IMG/VR virus record: IMGVR_UViG_3300047319_001872
Span: 186,001-250,000 of that record
Source: a virus
DNA length: 64,000 nt
Reading direction: 5' to 3' (one strand)
Shown here: positions 51,160 through 60,813 of the stretch, piece after piece
How positions within the stretch are numbered: the first letter of the stretch is position 1
Layout of the letters: every line of letters starts with the position of its first letter
Made by a program: the position numbers and the translations under genes
Notes under the pieces: model-generated
The model's database searches: none
What the model saw: the letters and a program-made list of their open reading frames with translations, nothing else
What the model was told of the DNA's origin: nothing

Positions 51160-51846
51160 TTACTTCCATTTGTCGCTTAAGCCCGGCACGGGGACACGCT
51201 CACCACTCTTTTCCGGCAGCCTCTGTTGGGGCAACAGGCCGCGGTTCAAAGAGCCCGCCTGCAGGCGTCGGGCAAACACATCCGACATGTCCTGACGATC
51301 CGGAAACTGCTCGGCGAGTTTCTCCTCATCCGTGCGTGTGTCCTGGGGCTGGATCGAAGGCTTGGCGACGAACATGTTGCCTCGCGACACGCGCAGCGAG
51401 CTGGAGATATGACGCTGCAATACGTCTTCCATCCACTGGTTGGTGAACTGGTACTTGGCGTGCGAGTAGACGAGGTTGGCAAACTGATCCAGATCCACCA
51501 AGTCCTGCAAAGGGGCATCACCCGTATTGAGGCTCGACTCCAGGTGCTTCTTCCAGCCTTGCAGATGCAAACTGATGGCTTCGTAAATCTCCTTACAATC
51601 GTTGCGGTTCTTTACGTAGACATGCACGCCCGTCTTGGTGTACTCGACCATCCGCTCAATGGTGAGCATCCGGTCCACCAGCTCATTCGCCGTCGCACGA
51701 TCCCGATCCAGGTCGCCTGACTGGGGCGTGCCAAAATGCTTGATGTGCTCGACGGAGCGCGAGGCGTTAAACGGTACCCGACACCACCACAGCTTTTCAA
51801 AGATGTAGTAATCCGTGGTAAAGGTTTCGTTGATAACAATAGGCAT
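51160..51846 (-). CDS. hypothetical virion-region protein, 228 aa
   Basis: A helical, acidic/basic mixed protein with a hydrophobic beginning (DYYIFEKLWWCRV) and a Lys/Arg/Gln-rich C-terminus with RLPEKSGER. It lies between two structural genes in the same unit and is probably part of the virion or its assembly. No family recognised. Confidence 0.6.
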   Translation of the reverse strand: MPIVINETFTTDYYIFEKLWWCRVPFNASRSVEHIKHFGTPQSGDLDRDRATANELVDRMLTIERMVEYTKTGVHVYVKNRNDCKEIYEAISLHLQGWKKHLESSLNTGDAPLQDLVDLDQFANLVYSHAKYQFTNQWMEDVLQRHISSSLRVSRGNMFVAKPSIQPQDTRTDEEKLAEQFPDRQDMSDVFARRLQAGSLNRGLLPQQRLPEKSGERVPVPGLSDKWK

Positions 51847-51862
51847 GATGGGGCCATCCTTC

Positions 51863-53233
51863 TTATACCGCGCGGGTCGCTGCGTTAATCAGCACCAGCA
51901 CGACAGGGAGGTAGTAAAAACGCTCGAGTCCACCCCAGGCATGGTAGGTGTCACAGAACTGCAAGAGCAGCTTGCGATTGATCGCCTTACCTTGGAGGAA
52001 ATCTCGAACACACAGTTCTAGCTTGGACTGACCGTCCGGGTAGTTGTTGTAGAAGGCTTCCGAGAACACGTAGTAGTCGTCACACAACACTGGATTGATC
52101 AGTGGCGCATTGCCGTAGACTTGCAAGCCTTGCTCCTGCGACGGATCGAGCAGGTCTTTGAGCGTGCCCTTGCGGGATTGCACCGGACTCAGGGCAATCG
52201 TGCCGTCTGCGCTTTTGACAGCAGGCAAGGCAGCAAAGTCCACCGTAAGTTCCGGGTCGATCGGATACACCACCCGGCGGATACCCGAGTAATGAATCCC
52301 TTCCAGCATTGCATTGCGCGTGAAGAGGCAAGCAGGAACGAGCCCGGCGCGCTTGTTCACGAACTTCATCAGGTGATCATCCCGATTGACCAGCGCGTCC
52401 CAGATCGTGATCGACTTCATCACGTCGTCGTCATCACAGTTCAGGATACGGTTCTGACGGATCAGGTACGTGTCCCAGGTGGTGAAGAACTTCATCACCG
52501 CCTTCATGACAAAGTGATCGTACGTCGGCTCCGGCTGACCCGGCAGCACCAGGGTCTTGTACTCGTTGGAGGAGAACATCTTGAAGTACATCGTCACCAG
52601 GTCGCGGTAACGATCGCTGAGCTCATTCAGGTCATGCCAGTCCTCTTCCTGAATCAAGGGGTTCTGGCCATGAATCAGAAAGTCGCGCAGGAAGTACAGA
52701 TTCTGCACGGTCTTGCTGACCAAGTCGCTCATGCGCTCCTTGGTCGCTTCATCGACCAGGATGTACTCGATGTAATAGCAGGTGTCCTTGTAGATCGAAC
52801 GCTCTTCCGAGTGCGTGATCTGACAGATGCCTGCCCGACCATCGAGCAAGGTCACCACGAACATGTCACCTTCATTGGGCACCACGAACGGATACATGGT
52901 CGCGTTGCCGGTGACAGCCTGGGTCTTTTGGCTGTTGTCCTGCGTCGACTTCAGGTCCTGGCTGACCTTGATCTCCAGGTTTTGAATCCGACGGTACTGC
53001 TGATAGATCCCTTCCTTGTCGACCGACTGACCCGTGAGCGCATTGTCCTCATCGATCACTTGCGAGAAGTAATCGACCGTCCAGCTCATGCCCTCGATAT
53101 TCGTCAAGAGCGATTGCTGCGGGATGAGGGTCGTGTCGACCACCACGCCACGGTAGGCGGGTTTAGAGATCTGAATGGTGGCCGGAACAGGCGTCGCAAT
53201 CGGCGAGCTCGGCACTTCGTCAAAAACAGGCAT
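51863..53233 (-). CDS. virion structural protein, 456 aa
   Basis: Strand and helix content is mixed: EGDMFVVTLLDGRAGICQI, YYIEYILVDEATKERM, a long helix and a Trp/Tyr-rich C-terminal end (WGGLERFYYLPVVLVL). It occupies the middle of a conserved-looking structural block. Its exact part in the particle is not recognisable. Confidence 0.65.
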   Translation of the reverse strand: MPVFDEVPSSPIATPVPATIQISKPAYRGVVVDTTLIPQQSLLTNIEGMSWTVDYFSQVIDEDNALTGQSVDKEGIYQQYRRIQNLEIKVSQDLKSTQDNSQKTQAVTGNATMYPFVVPNEGDMFVVTLLDGRAGICQITHSEERSIYKDTCYYIEYILVDEATKERMSDLVSKTVQNLYFLRDFLIHGQNPLIQEEDWHDLNELSDRYRDLVTMYFKMFSSNEYKTLVLPGQPEPTYDHFVMKAVMKFFTTWDTYLIRQNRILNCDDDDVMKSITIWDALVNRDDHLMKFVNKRAGLVPACLFTRNAMLEGIHYSGIRRVVYPIDPELTVDFAALPAVKSADGTIALSPVQSRKGTLKDLLDPSQEQGLQVYGNAPLINPVLCDDYYVFSEAFYNNYPDGQSKLELCVRDFLQGKAINRKLLLQFCDTYHAWGGLERFYYLPVVLVLINAATRAV

Positions 53234-53242
53234 GGTATTCCT

Positions 53243-54868
53243 TTAGCAAGAGCAGTCGTCACGCGAGTCAGCCGGAGCCAGGCCCGGCGCATAGCCCCAC
53301 GTCGCGGCATTGGTATTCACACCATCCACTGCGCGACCCGTCTGGATAAAGAGCGTGCCCACGTTCCATCCGGCTGGGGCGTTTTGCTGCGTCGCAGTCG
53401 CTCCATTGATGGCGTTGATCGCTTTCTCCAGACACGGCCAGGTGACCCAGGTGTCGCCCACAATACACGGCAGCAGTCCCCGACCTTTGAGTGTCGGATC
53501 AATCGCATCGAGGAGTTTGATGAGACAGGGCGCACAATCACGCAAACGATCCAGCGCAGCTCGCGGAATGAGGCGCAGGTTCTTTACCAGACTGACCCGC
53601 ACGTGATAGGTCTGACGCAGATCCATGTCAAACGTCGTCTTCACATTCAGGTCGGCATCGACCGTCAGCTTATCGGGGGTTTGGAGCAACTGACCCGTAT
53701 AGAGACTCACGTTAAAGATCGACTGCATCGGTTGCGTCATGTACGGCCACTCTTTTTCCAGACAGCACCGGATGTCCGGGTCCATCATGATGTCCCCACC
53801 GATATTATCCGTGAGGTTAAAGAGCGCGCGCGGATTCGCCGGATCGATCTTCACGAGCGCGGTCATCAAGCGCAGCGTATTCGGTACCACACTAAACGGG
53901 ATGAACTCGTCATAGGAGGGCACCTGATAGCCTTGACGCCGCTGCATGTAGTGCATCGGGCCACCAGTCTCGAAGTACGCAAACATCTTGGCCGAGAGCG
54001 CATAACGGCGCAGCTGGTTTTCGATCTGGTACATCGGTTGATCGGGCGGCTCCGGATGGTACTTGATCATCTGGTTGTGGACGATCAGCGGATACTGCAT
54101 CGCGCAGGCGTTCGGTTTGTCGTACTTAAACTTGTACGAAAAGCCAATGGTCCAGGTCGAGCCATCGTCTTCCTTGCTGCCTTGCTCAGGCTGGCCTTCC
54201 CAATCAAACCAACCCAGTACCCGGATCTGCGACTCCGCAATCCCCCAGCGACCATTGCGCCCTGCTTGGTCGGTTAAGAAGCGCGCCTTACTGGTACGGT
54301 TGTTCTTAAAGTAGGTCGCGAAATCCTCACCGTACCCGGCCACATTCTCACGCAGCCGATGAATCTCACCGAGCACCACAAACATCTCTTCGGGCACCAG
54401 GTAGTGATAGGCGATCTGGTGTACAAACTGCTCGCGACCCTGAGCGGTGCGGTTCTTGACCTCATCGCGCCAGCGCGTGGCCTGCTGCTTACTGCGTGCA
54501 CGGAACTTCACCGTCACGGTGGTGTCGCACGAACCGTACACCGGCTTGATCCCCACACCCAGAGCATCGTCACGAAAGATAAAGGGATTCTCCGGCCGCC
54601 ATACCGCCGACGAGAGCAAGCGGTCTTCCTGATACTGCTCATCCACTTCGATCGTCAGTTGCGAGGTGTACGCAAACTTCGTTGCTTCGGGATGCGTCGA
54701 GGTAATCGAGGAGCCATCTTGCATGGCGCGCTCAATGTCACCCGGATAGTTGATGCGGATGTCCTTCGGCAAGCCCGTACGCTGGATCATATCGCGCACG
54801 ATGTTGTACACCACCGGGCGCGTAATGCTCTCGTACGTCTCGTGAAGCTCCACCATGATTTTGGGCAT
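53243..54868 (-). CDS. virion structural protein, 541 aa
   Basis: The first 180 residues are mixed with a basic segment, then an aromatic and Gly-rich core (RVLGWFDWEGQPEQG). The C-terminus is Cys-rich (DDCSC at the very end). It follows a hairpin and candidate promoter at 54.9 kb, so it is the first gene of the structural unit at 49.8-54.9 kb. No family recognised. Confidence 0.65.
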   Translation of the reverse strand: MPKIMVELHETYESITRPVVYNIVRDMIQRTGLPKDIRINYPGDIERAMQDGSSITSTHPEATKFAYTSQLTIEVDEQYQEDRLLSSAVWRPENPFIFRDDALGVGIKPVYGSCDTTVTVKFRARSKQQATRWRDEVKNRTAQGREQFVHQIAYHYLVPEEMFVVLGEIHRLRENVAGYGEDFATYFKNNRTSKARFLTDQAGRNGRWGIAESQIRVLGWFDWEGQPEQGSKEDDGSTWTIGFSYKFKYDKPNACAMQYPLIVHNQMIKYHPEPPDQPMYQIENQLRRYALSAKMFAYFETGGPMHYMQRRQGYQVPSYDEFIPFSVVPNTLRLMTALVKIDPANPRALFNLTDNIGGDIMMDPDIRCCLEKEWPYMTQPMQSIFNVSLYTGQLLQTPDKLTVDADLNVKTTFDMDLRQTYHVRVSLVKNLRLIPRAALDRLRDCAPCLIKLLDAIDPTLKGRGLLPCIVGDTWVTWPCLEKAINAINGATATQQNAPAGWNVGTLFIQTGRAVDGVNTNAATWGYAPGLAPADSRDDCSC

Positions 54869-54893
54869 TTCTGTTCCCCGGCTATAATTTCAT

Positions 54894-54935
54894 CATAGGA
54901 TCGGCGTCATAGAGGCAGGACCGAAGTCCTGCCTC
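54894..54935 (-). terminator. terminator with TATGACG motif and second TATG
   Basis: GAGGCAGGAC pairs with GTCCTGCCTC around TTCG (54912-54935), followed by TATGACGCCGATCCTATGATGAAATTAT. Two TATG cores lie within 20 bases. It ends the inner-body gene unit and probably also starts the next one. Confidence 0.65.
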
Positions 54936-54952
54936 CATTATGCCCTTGGGGC

Positions 54953-56320
54953 TTAGGCCGGTTGAGCCTGGCCTTGCAGCTCGCCGACGAGCGACTTTTC
55001 CTTGTTCGGATCAGCCACTTCGTACACCGAGTTGTAATGCGCGATGATCATCATCAGCGTACGCGCCACACCAATCACCTTGGTGTAGAACGCCACGCTC
55101 GGCTGTTGCACCCAGCGCGCGAGCGCCGAGTTAAAATCGAGCATGCTCTTCACCATGGCCGCTTCGATGGGTTGTTGCTCCGCCATCTTGCCTGCTTCGA
55201 TGACCACGTGATCAGCCGCTTGTTCGAGCTTCGCCCGCGCTGCCTTCAATTGCTTCAGGCCACCTTGCGAACCGTTGAACTGCGCGATCTTCTGCAATGC
55301 GTCGTTCATGAGCTGCACCGCGTGCTCGTAGACAGTTGCGGTAGCGTGCTTGAAGACGACATCGTCGCTCTTCGGATCTTCGCCTTCCAGCATGGTGAGA
55401 CCGCCGTGACGCAGACGCTCGATCGCTTCGAAGTTACCGACGCTACCGTTGTCCTTGAACTCGCGGAACTGGAAGTACGTACAGCCGAGAATTTCCTGGC
55501 AGGACATGAGCGAGAACTCACCCTCGTTCGACACGAAGGGCAGCGCGAAGCTACTGCGCAGCTTTTGCGACTGCACCAGTGCCTGACGCATTTCGGCGGC
55601 GACGTCATCCGTCTTCTCCGGCGTCCACTTCGCGATGGAAGCAGCCAGCGCATCCGTCAGGGTGACCACACGTTGCGGGTTGTCGACGTAGACGAAGTTC
55701 ACCGCACTCACGAAGCGCTCGAGCTCTTTGGTGAACTCGGGCATCGAGCGCGTGACCCGAATGCCGTTGGAGAAATAGTTCATCCCGTGTTCGACATTCA
55801 TCGCCGGATTCGCGCCGTACTTCAGCTGACCCGTGCGGTTCTTCATCTGCTTCAAGAGCAGCTGCAGCTTCGCATAGATCGTCGGCAGAATCACGTGAAC
55901 CTTGAAGAACTTGTCGATCGCTTCCCAGATCTTCGCACAGAGCGCTTTGATAGCCGCCCAGAGCTTACCGGCCGTTTCGCGCCAGTTCTCGGTAGCGATC
56001 TGTTGGCCCACTGCCAGCTCAGGACCACCCAGCAACTGTTCCGGCGGCATGTCCGTACCGGCACAGGCCATTTGCGCGACGTTGTCGATCAGATCGAGTT
56101 CCGTTGCGGTCGGCTTTTCGATCCCGTCTGCAATCACGGCGAGATCTTCGATGGCTTTCGCCAGGTCCGTCATGCGTTCGGTTTCGCACAGCAGATCTTC
56201 AGACTTTGCCGCTTGTTCATTGGCTTGGTCCACGAGGATGATCTGTTCCTCGAGTGACACTCGAAAGGTCGAGCGCACGTCCTCCGACGGGGGCGTCGGA
56301 GCAAAGTGTTTACGCAGCAT
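54953..56320 (-). CDS. inner-body/ejection-like protein, paralogue 1, 455 aa
   Basis: A helical protein with the N-terminal EEQIILVDQANEQAAKSEDL, a conserved motif (WRETAGKLWAAIKALCAKIW followed by EAIDKFFKVH) and a C-terminal FNSALARWVQQPSVAFYTKV. Two neighbouring proteins share these blocks. PhiKZ-related phages have paralogous inner-body proteins of this size, cleaved by the prohead protease and thought to be ejected with DNA. The role is inferred from size, paralogy and location. A hydrophobic segment near the end may be membrane-active. Confidence 0.7.
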   Translation of the reverse strand: MLRKHFAPTPPSEDVRSTFRVSLEEQIILVDQANEQAAKSEDLLCETERMTDLAKAIEDLAVIADGIEKPTATELDLIDNVAQMACAGTDMPPEQLLGGPELAVGQQIATENWRETAGKLWAAIKALCAKIWEAIDKFFKVHVILPTIYAKLQLLLKQMKNRTGQLKYGANPAMNVEHGMNYFSNGIRVTRSMPEFTKELERFVSAVNFVYVDNPQRVVTLTDALAASIAKWTPEKTDDVAAEMRQALVQSQKLRSSFALPFVSNEGEFSLMSCQEILGCTYFQFREFKDNGSVGNFEAIERLRHGGLTMLEGEDPKSDDVVFKHATATVYEHAVQLMNDALQKIAQFNGSQGGLKQLKAARAKLEQAADHVVIEAGKMAEQQPIEAAMVKSMLDFNSALARWVQQPSVAFYTKVIGVARTLMMIIAHYNSVYEVADPNKEKSLVGELQGQAQPA

Positions 56321-56336
56321 GTTGACGTGCTCCTTG

Positions 56337-57701
56337 TTAGGCGGACTTGCCGAGAACGACTTTACCGTCGATGCTCAGCTGACACCAGGCCAGCACGAAC
56401 CGGCAAGCACTGACGATGTAGCTGTAGAACGGCAGGGTCGGCACTTGCGCCCAACGGGCGAACATCGCATTCAGGTTCAGTGCGGCCTTGAGTTCGTGCT
56501 CAGCTTCTGCTGCGCCTTCACCCTGCACGGTACCCGAGAAAGTCGCGACGACCTTATCAGAGGCTGCCTTCAGGCGATCCGACACGCTCTTGAGCTTCGG
56601 TGCATGTTGGCTGTGGAAGTTCTCGATCACCGCCAACAGCGTTTCGGCACCCTTGAGCGCTTGTTGCAACATCGCACGATCCGACAGGTAGAAGACCGCC
56701 TGGTCGCCTTGCGTGTAGCCCTTGTGCGTCATACGATCGGTGTCACCCTTTTCGAGCGTGATACCCGAATGACGAATCGCATCGAGGGCTTGCGCAGCAG
56801 GCATGTTCGGCTGGACCTTGAAGGTCTTCCCGATCAGCATGCCATTACCGAGGAACGACTGGCAGGTCGCGACTTCGTAACCATTGTCGTTACCTTCCGA
56901 GACTGCCATCGGCAGACCACCGAAGTTCAGACGGCCGAGCTGCTTCACGACGTTCTGCAACACGTCGTCGACGTTTTGCGGCGTCACGCTGCCGAGGATG
57001 GTTTCCAGACGCTGACCGGTCGCTTCGATTTCGTTGGCGTAGGTGTCGTAAATGAAGCCCGCCACCTTGGCCGTCGAATGCAGGGCGTTGATGGTGTCTT
57101 GTTCGGACTTCAGGTGCTCGCCTTCGAACGAGAACCAATCGCCCAGCTGGCTCAGCGACTCCGCTCGACCAGCTTCAGTCGGCGGGCGGAACCGGTACTT
57201 GGTTTCGTCTTGCAGCGCGACTTGCATCTGCTTGATCTTGGATTTCAGTTCCCGCACCACCACGTGGATACGGAAGAAGGCCATGAACTTTTCCCACAGA
57301 CGAGCGATGAACGCGAGGATGTTCTTCCACAGCGTCTTCGCTTTTTCAGCCAGGCTCTCGAAGGCGATCTGCTTGCCTTCTTGGAGGCCTTCCATCGCGG
57401 GCAGCATCAGCTCCGGTTCGTTATCCGTTCCGGCGACACCGGCCTGACCGGCGGTCGCGATGAGTTGCAGTTCCGTGGGGGAGGCTTCCCGGATGTTTTG
57501 GGCAACGGCAGCCAGATCTTCCAGGGCATCGGAGAGTTCGAGCTGTTTGTTGACTTCTTGGAGACCGGACGTACATGACGTCATGTCCCGGTGTGCTTGG
57601 TCGAGAACCAGGGCTTCCTCTTCCAGCGACAAACGACGGACTGGTGGGGCTGCTTTGGGCACCTGAACCACACGCACAGTCGCGGCCATTGTTTTACGCA
57701 T
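56337..57701 (-). CDS. inner-body/ejection-like protein, paralogue 2, 454 aa
   Basis: Equivalent to its neighbour: EEEALVLDQAHRDMTSCTSG, LAEKAKTLWKNILAFIARLW then EKFMAFFRIHVV, LNAMFARWAQVPTLPFYSYI. Size and blocks are nearly the same, showing a duplication. It lies in the same unit and starts with ATG CGT AAA ACA. Confidence 0.7.
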   Translation of the reverse strand: MRKTMAATVRVVQVPKAAPPVRRLSLEEEALVLDQAHRDMTSCTSGLQEVNKQLELSDALEDLAAVAQNIREASPTELQLIATAGQAGVAGTDNEPELMLPAMEGLQEGKQIAFESLAEKAKTLWKNILAFIARLWEKFMAFFRIHVVVRELKSKIKQMQVALQDETKYRFRPPTEAGRAESLSQLGDWFSFEGEHLKSEQDTINALHSTAKVAGFIYDTYANEIEATGQRLETILGSVTPQNVDDVLQNVVKQLGRLNFGGLPMAVSEGNDNGYEVATCQSFLGNGMLIGKTFKVQPNMPAAQALDAIRHSGITLEKGDTDRMTHKGYTQGDQAVFYLSDRAMLQQALKGAETLLAVIENFHSQHAPKLKSVSDRLKAASDKVVATFSGTVQGEGAAEAEHELKAALNLNAMFARWAQVPTLPFYSYIVSACRFVLAWCQLSIDGKVVLGKSA

Positions 57702-57732
57702 GTTCTCTGTATCCTTGTCTTAGCAGCAATAA

Positions 57733-57766
57733 CCCCCTCCCAGGCCCCTGAGGACCCAGGAGGGGG
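57733..57766 (-). terminator. probable terminator
   Basis: CCCCCTCC pairs with GGAGGGGG with extended partial pairing, followed by a short TTATTG tract. It lies between the 761-aa gene and the 454-aa gene. Confidence 0.5.
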
Positions 57767-57787
57767 TAATCACACGCAAGCTACGTG

Positions 57788-60073
57788 TTAGGCCTTCGCC
57801 GGAACTTCACCAGCAGCAGGCTTCGCTGCGGCCGGAGCAGCAGCGCCGTAAACGGCAGCCGACTTCTCGACCCAGTTCAGTGCTGCATTGCCGGTGCGGA
57901 TCGCGTAGACGTTGAACGACTTGAACGGCTCGTCCAGCGCCTTCTTGATCGCCAGCACCGCTTGACGCGCGGCATCTGCCTTCGCCTTCACGCTTTCGTC
58001 TTGCGACACGTTGTTGAGCATCGAGAAGTTGCGCGCCACTTGTGCCAGCTTTTGGCCAGCAGCGACAGCCTTCGAGATCTCTTGCTTCGATTGCTTGACG
58101 AGTGCAGCGATGGCAGCCACCTGGTTCGCTACCGTACCAGCTTGCGGAGCCGACAGAACCGGCAGGGCTGCCTTGGCATTCACGTCGCCGATTTGATCGA
58201 GCACCGCTTCGCTGTTGCCCACGTCGTCGGAGATGAAGAACTCCAGACGCATGTTACCCGGCAGAACAGCCGACATCAGGCGATTGCCATTGGCTTCGCT
58301 GGCCCAGCCCGACAGCATCTGTGCAGTCCACGGATAGGCAAACTTCGCATCTTCGCCGACGTTGATGAAACCGTCTGCATGCGAGAGTTGACCGATGGTG
58401 CTTTCTGCAGCTTGCAGCATCTGCGGGTAAGCCTTGTAGAGGCCTTGCGCGACCTTTTGCAGACCCACCAGTCCGTTCATCGGATTGCCACCCGGCACGA
58501 AGAGTGCCTCGGCGACCGACTGGTCTTCGATCTGACGCACGCTCGGCTGACCTTGCAGTGCTTGTGCCTTGGCGGCGACTTGCTTCGCACGCGCTTCGAG
58601 TGCGACCGCACCGTTGAAGAGCTTCTCGGCAAATTGACCCGCCATCTTCAGACCAGCCAGGATTGCCTGGTAGATCTTTTCCCAGATCGCCTTGATCTGC
58701 TCGCCGAGCGATTCGAGCGACAGTTGCGACGCGCTGATCTGCTTCGAGGCACCACCGAACGATTCGAGCGAGATCGGACGCGGCATTTGCATGTCCAGAC
58801 GCTGATAGAGCGCTTCCAGACCGATGTGCATCATGCGTGCGCCGTGGCGGTTCAGGCCACCCGACTCGACCGCCGTCGACAGCGCTTCGCGATAGGCTTC
58901 CATCGATTCGACGACTTCGAAACCTTCTTCGACGCGGCGATTGACTTCATCGACGTCGCCTTCCGATTCCGCGATGTCCATCAGTTCCGTTTCCAGACCC
59001 GAGGCGCTGTCTTCGACTTGCTCAGCTTCGGCTTCGACTTGCGTCGGCAGGGCACCCAGTTCTGCGCCTTCGCCACCGGCGAGTTCAGCACCGGCATCCA
59101 GACCAGCCGTTTCAGCACCCGCATCAGCCGCCGGGACTTCACGACCTTCTGCGCGAGCAGCTTGTTCGTCGGCACGCGCGACCAGACGACGGGCGTTGTC
59201 GAGCTCGACCGGATCGATCACTTCGTCGACCACCACAGCAGCCACTTCACCACCTTCTTCACCTGCCGGGGGCACTGCGCCGACATCGGCTGCACCGGCT
59301 TCGCCACCGAGATCAGCACCGAGCTCTGCGCCCGCTTCCGTGCCAGCCGCCGGAACTTCAGCAGCTGCGCCAGTTGCATCTTGACCGGGGACTTCACCTG
59401 CGGCGGCTTCTGCACCGGCAGCCGCTTCAGCGGGGTCGCCCGTGACTTCAGCTGCACCACCCAGTTCTGCACCTGCTTCGCCGACAGCCGGGACTTCCGG
59501 GATTTCAGCAGCTGCGCCTTCGTCGCCTGCGGGCGGCACTTCAGCAGCGGGCACTTCAGCGCCGCGTGCCGGGGCTTCCAGCGCGCCTTCTTCTTGACGG
59601 CGGATTTCGGCTTCGGCTTCTTCCGAGGTGAGGCCGTCGTCTTCGAGCGCGACCTTGATACGGGCACGCTGGATCGGCGAGAACTTCACGCGCTTCGGTG
59701 CCTTGGCACCACGCGATTCGAGTGCACCTGCCGTGCCGACGAGTTCCTTGACCTTGCCTTCGCCACCCGTGGCGACCGAGACCGTCGGGTCTTCGCCGTT
59801 CGAGAGTTGCGGATCGACTTCGCCGTCCTTCTTCACCGCCGAGCTGCCGATGTCGTTCTTTTCCTTGGGCTCGTCTTTGCCCTTGGTGCCGTCCATGTTG
59901 CCAGCGACCGGGTCTTCACCGTTCGCGACGTTAGCCGGGACTTCGCCTTCCTTCTTGGGAGCCGGGATGCTCTTGTCGCCAGCGCCGATCGCTGCTGCGG
60001 CTTCGGGCGACAGATCTGCTTCTTCCAGCGCCTTACGGAAACGGGCGCCAAAGCCAGTACGAATGCTACGCAT
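57788..60073 (-). CDS. inner-body/ejection-like protein with long acidic Ala/Glu/Pro segment, 761 aa
   Basis: The N-terminal ~25 residues are basic/helical. Residues ~30-350 are a low-complexity, acidic segment rich in Ala, Glu, Gly and Pro, with EVPA-type repeats (AEVPAAEVPPAGDEGAAAE). The remainder carries LESLGEQIKAIWEKIYQAIL, equivalent to the LW-rich motif of the paralogues. The acidic segment could be a scaffold-like or propeptide region removed by the head protease. The DNA of this segment gives a long antisense ORF that is a shadow. Confidence 0.7.
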   Translation of the reverse strand: MRSIRTGFGARFRKALEEADLSPEAAAAIGAGDKSIPAPKKEGEVPANVANGEDPVAGNMDGTKGKDEPKEKNDIGSSAVKKDGEVDPQLSNGEDPTVSVATGGEGKVKELVGTAGALESRGAKAPKRVKFSPIQRARIKVALEDDGLTSEEAEAEIRRQEEGALEAPARGAEVPAAEVPPAGDEGAAAEIPEVPAVGEAGAELGGAAEVTGDPAEAAAGAEAAAGEVPGQDATGAAAEVPAAGTEAGAELGADLGGEAGAADVGAVPPAGEEGGEVAAVVVDEVIDPVELDNARRLVARADEQAARAEGREVPAADAGAETAGLDAGAELAGGEGAELGALPTQVEAEAEQVEDSASGLETELMDIAESEGDVDEVNRRVEEGFEVVESMEAYREALSTAVESGGLNRHGARMMHIGLEALYQRLDMQMPRPISLESFGGASKQISASQLSLESLGEQIKAIWEKIYQAILAGLKMAGQFAEKLFNGAVALEARAKQVAAKAQALQGQPSVRQIEDQSVAEALFVPGGNPMNGLVGLQKVAQGLYKAYPQMLQAAESTIGQLSHADGFINVGEDAKFAYPWTAQMLSGWASEANGNRLMSAVLPGNMRLEFFISDDVGNSEAVLDQIGDVNAKAALPVLSAPQAGTVANQVAAIAALVKQSKQEISKAVAAGQKLAQVARNFSMLNNVSQDESVKAKADAARQAVLAIKKALDEPFKSFNVYAIRTGNAALNWVEKSAAVYGAAAPAAAKPAAGEVPAKA

Positions 60074-60195
60074 GGTTCTTTCTTCCTATCGATAGGGTTT
60101 AAATCGGAGTGCACTTTACAGCAGAGTACCCGCGCGGTACGTCCTTAATAACCCTGGGTTAGAGTTACTATAGTATTTACGGCTTACTTACTCGT
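60074..60195 (-). promoter_or_regulatory. intergenic region with three inverted repeats
   Basis: The 122-base gap contains TAACCCTGGGTTA (60149-60161), GTACCCGCGCGGTAC (60126-60140) and the palindrome TACTATAGTA (60166-60175). CTATCG near the 761-aa start may be a degenerate TATG signal. Terminator, operator or promoter roles are all possible. Confidence 0.4.
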
Positions 60196-60813
60196 TTACG
60201 AGCGTGAGCCGAACAGGACGTGCAGCGACAGGAGCAGGTCTTCCAGACCATTCGGTTGTGCACACCAATCTTGCAGGACATCCACGAGCATCGTATTGCG
60301 ACGTTGACGAACGTAGCCGTTGGTGGTGATGCCGAAGAACTCAGCCGTGTACTCGCTTACCGGTCCGCGCATTTCGCCGGAGTCCGAATAATCGATCAGG
60401 CTGTCCCAGGTTTCCAGCGACATCTCCCGACGACCGGTCAGGATGAAGCGCAGACAATCCTCGAGAAAGCGACGATGCATGTCGCCCACTGAGGCACTTT
60501 CGAACTGCTTGAGGTACCAGAAATCGAACGCATCGGTACCAAACGCATTCAACGCCGTGATCAGCACCAGCTTACGGAATTCAAACGCTTCCGCCTTGTA
60601 GGTGTTACGGATGTACTTCGAGTACAGCGACTCGACGTTCTCGTTGACTGCGATGGTCGATGAGCTCGGCTGGAAGAGGCTCAGATTGTTCTGAAGCTTC
60701 CGGTACTCGTCCTGAAACGGTGCCGGAGACTTCTCAATCCGCGGAGCGAGGACTGCGCCCAGGAAACCCCGCGGATAAATCGTGAACCCCGTATTGGAGA
60801 CGAGGCCAGCCAT
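60196..60813 (-). CDS. hypothetical virion-region protein, 205 aa
   Basis: Soluble, mainly helical protein with a C-terminal AEFFGITTNGYVRQRRNTML followed by a helical tail. It is coupled to the gene transcribed before it: the 205-aa ATG (60813) shares a base with the 300-aa stop as TAATG. No family recognised; the location suggests a structural or assembly role. Confidence 0.65.
   Translation of the reverse strand: MAGLVSNTGFTIYPRGFLGAVLAPRIEKSPAPFQDEYRKLQNNLSLFQPSSSTIAVNENVESLYSKYIRNTYKAEAFEFRKLVLITALNAFGTDAFDFWYLKQFESASVGDMHRRFLEDCLRFILTGRREMSLETWDSLIDYSDSGEMRGPVSEYTAEFFGITTNGYVRQRRNTMLVDVLQDWCAQPNGLEDLLLSLHVLFGSRS

Noticed and set aside
52121-54277. 718-codon + strand frame
   Set aside because: It spans two minus-strand genes with normal composition and has an Arg/His/Val-rich shadow composition.
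57785-60148. 787-codon open frame on the + strand opposite the 761-aa gene
   Set aside because: It is an antisense shadow created by the Ala/Glu-rich, G/C-biased codons of the minus-strand gene; its sequence is Arg/Phe/His/Cys-rich and lacks a ribosome binding site.
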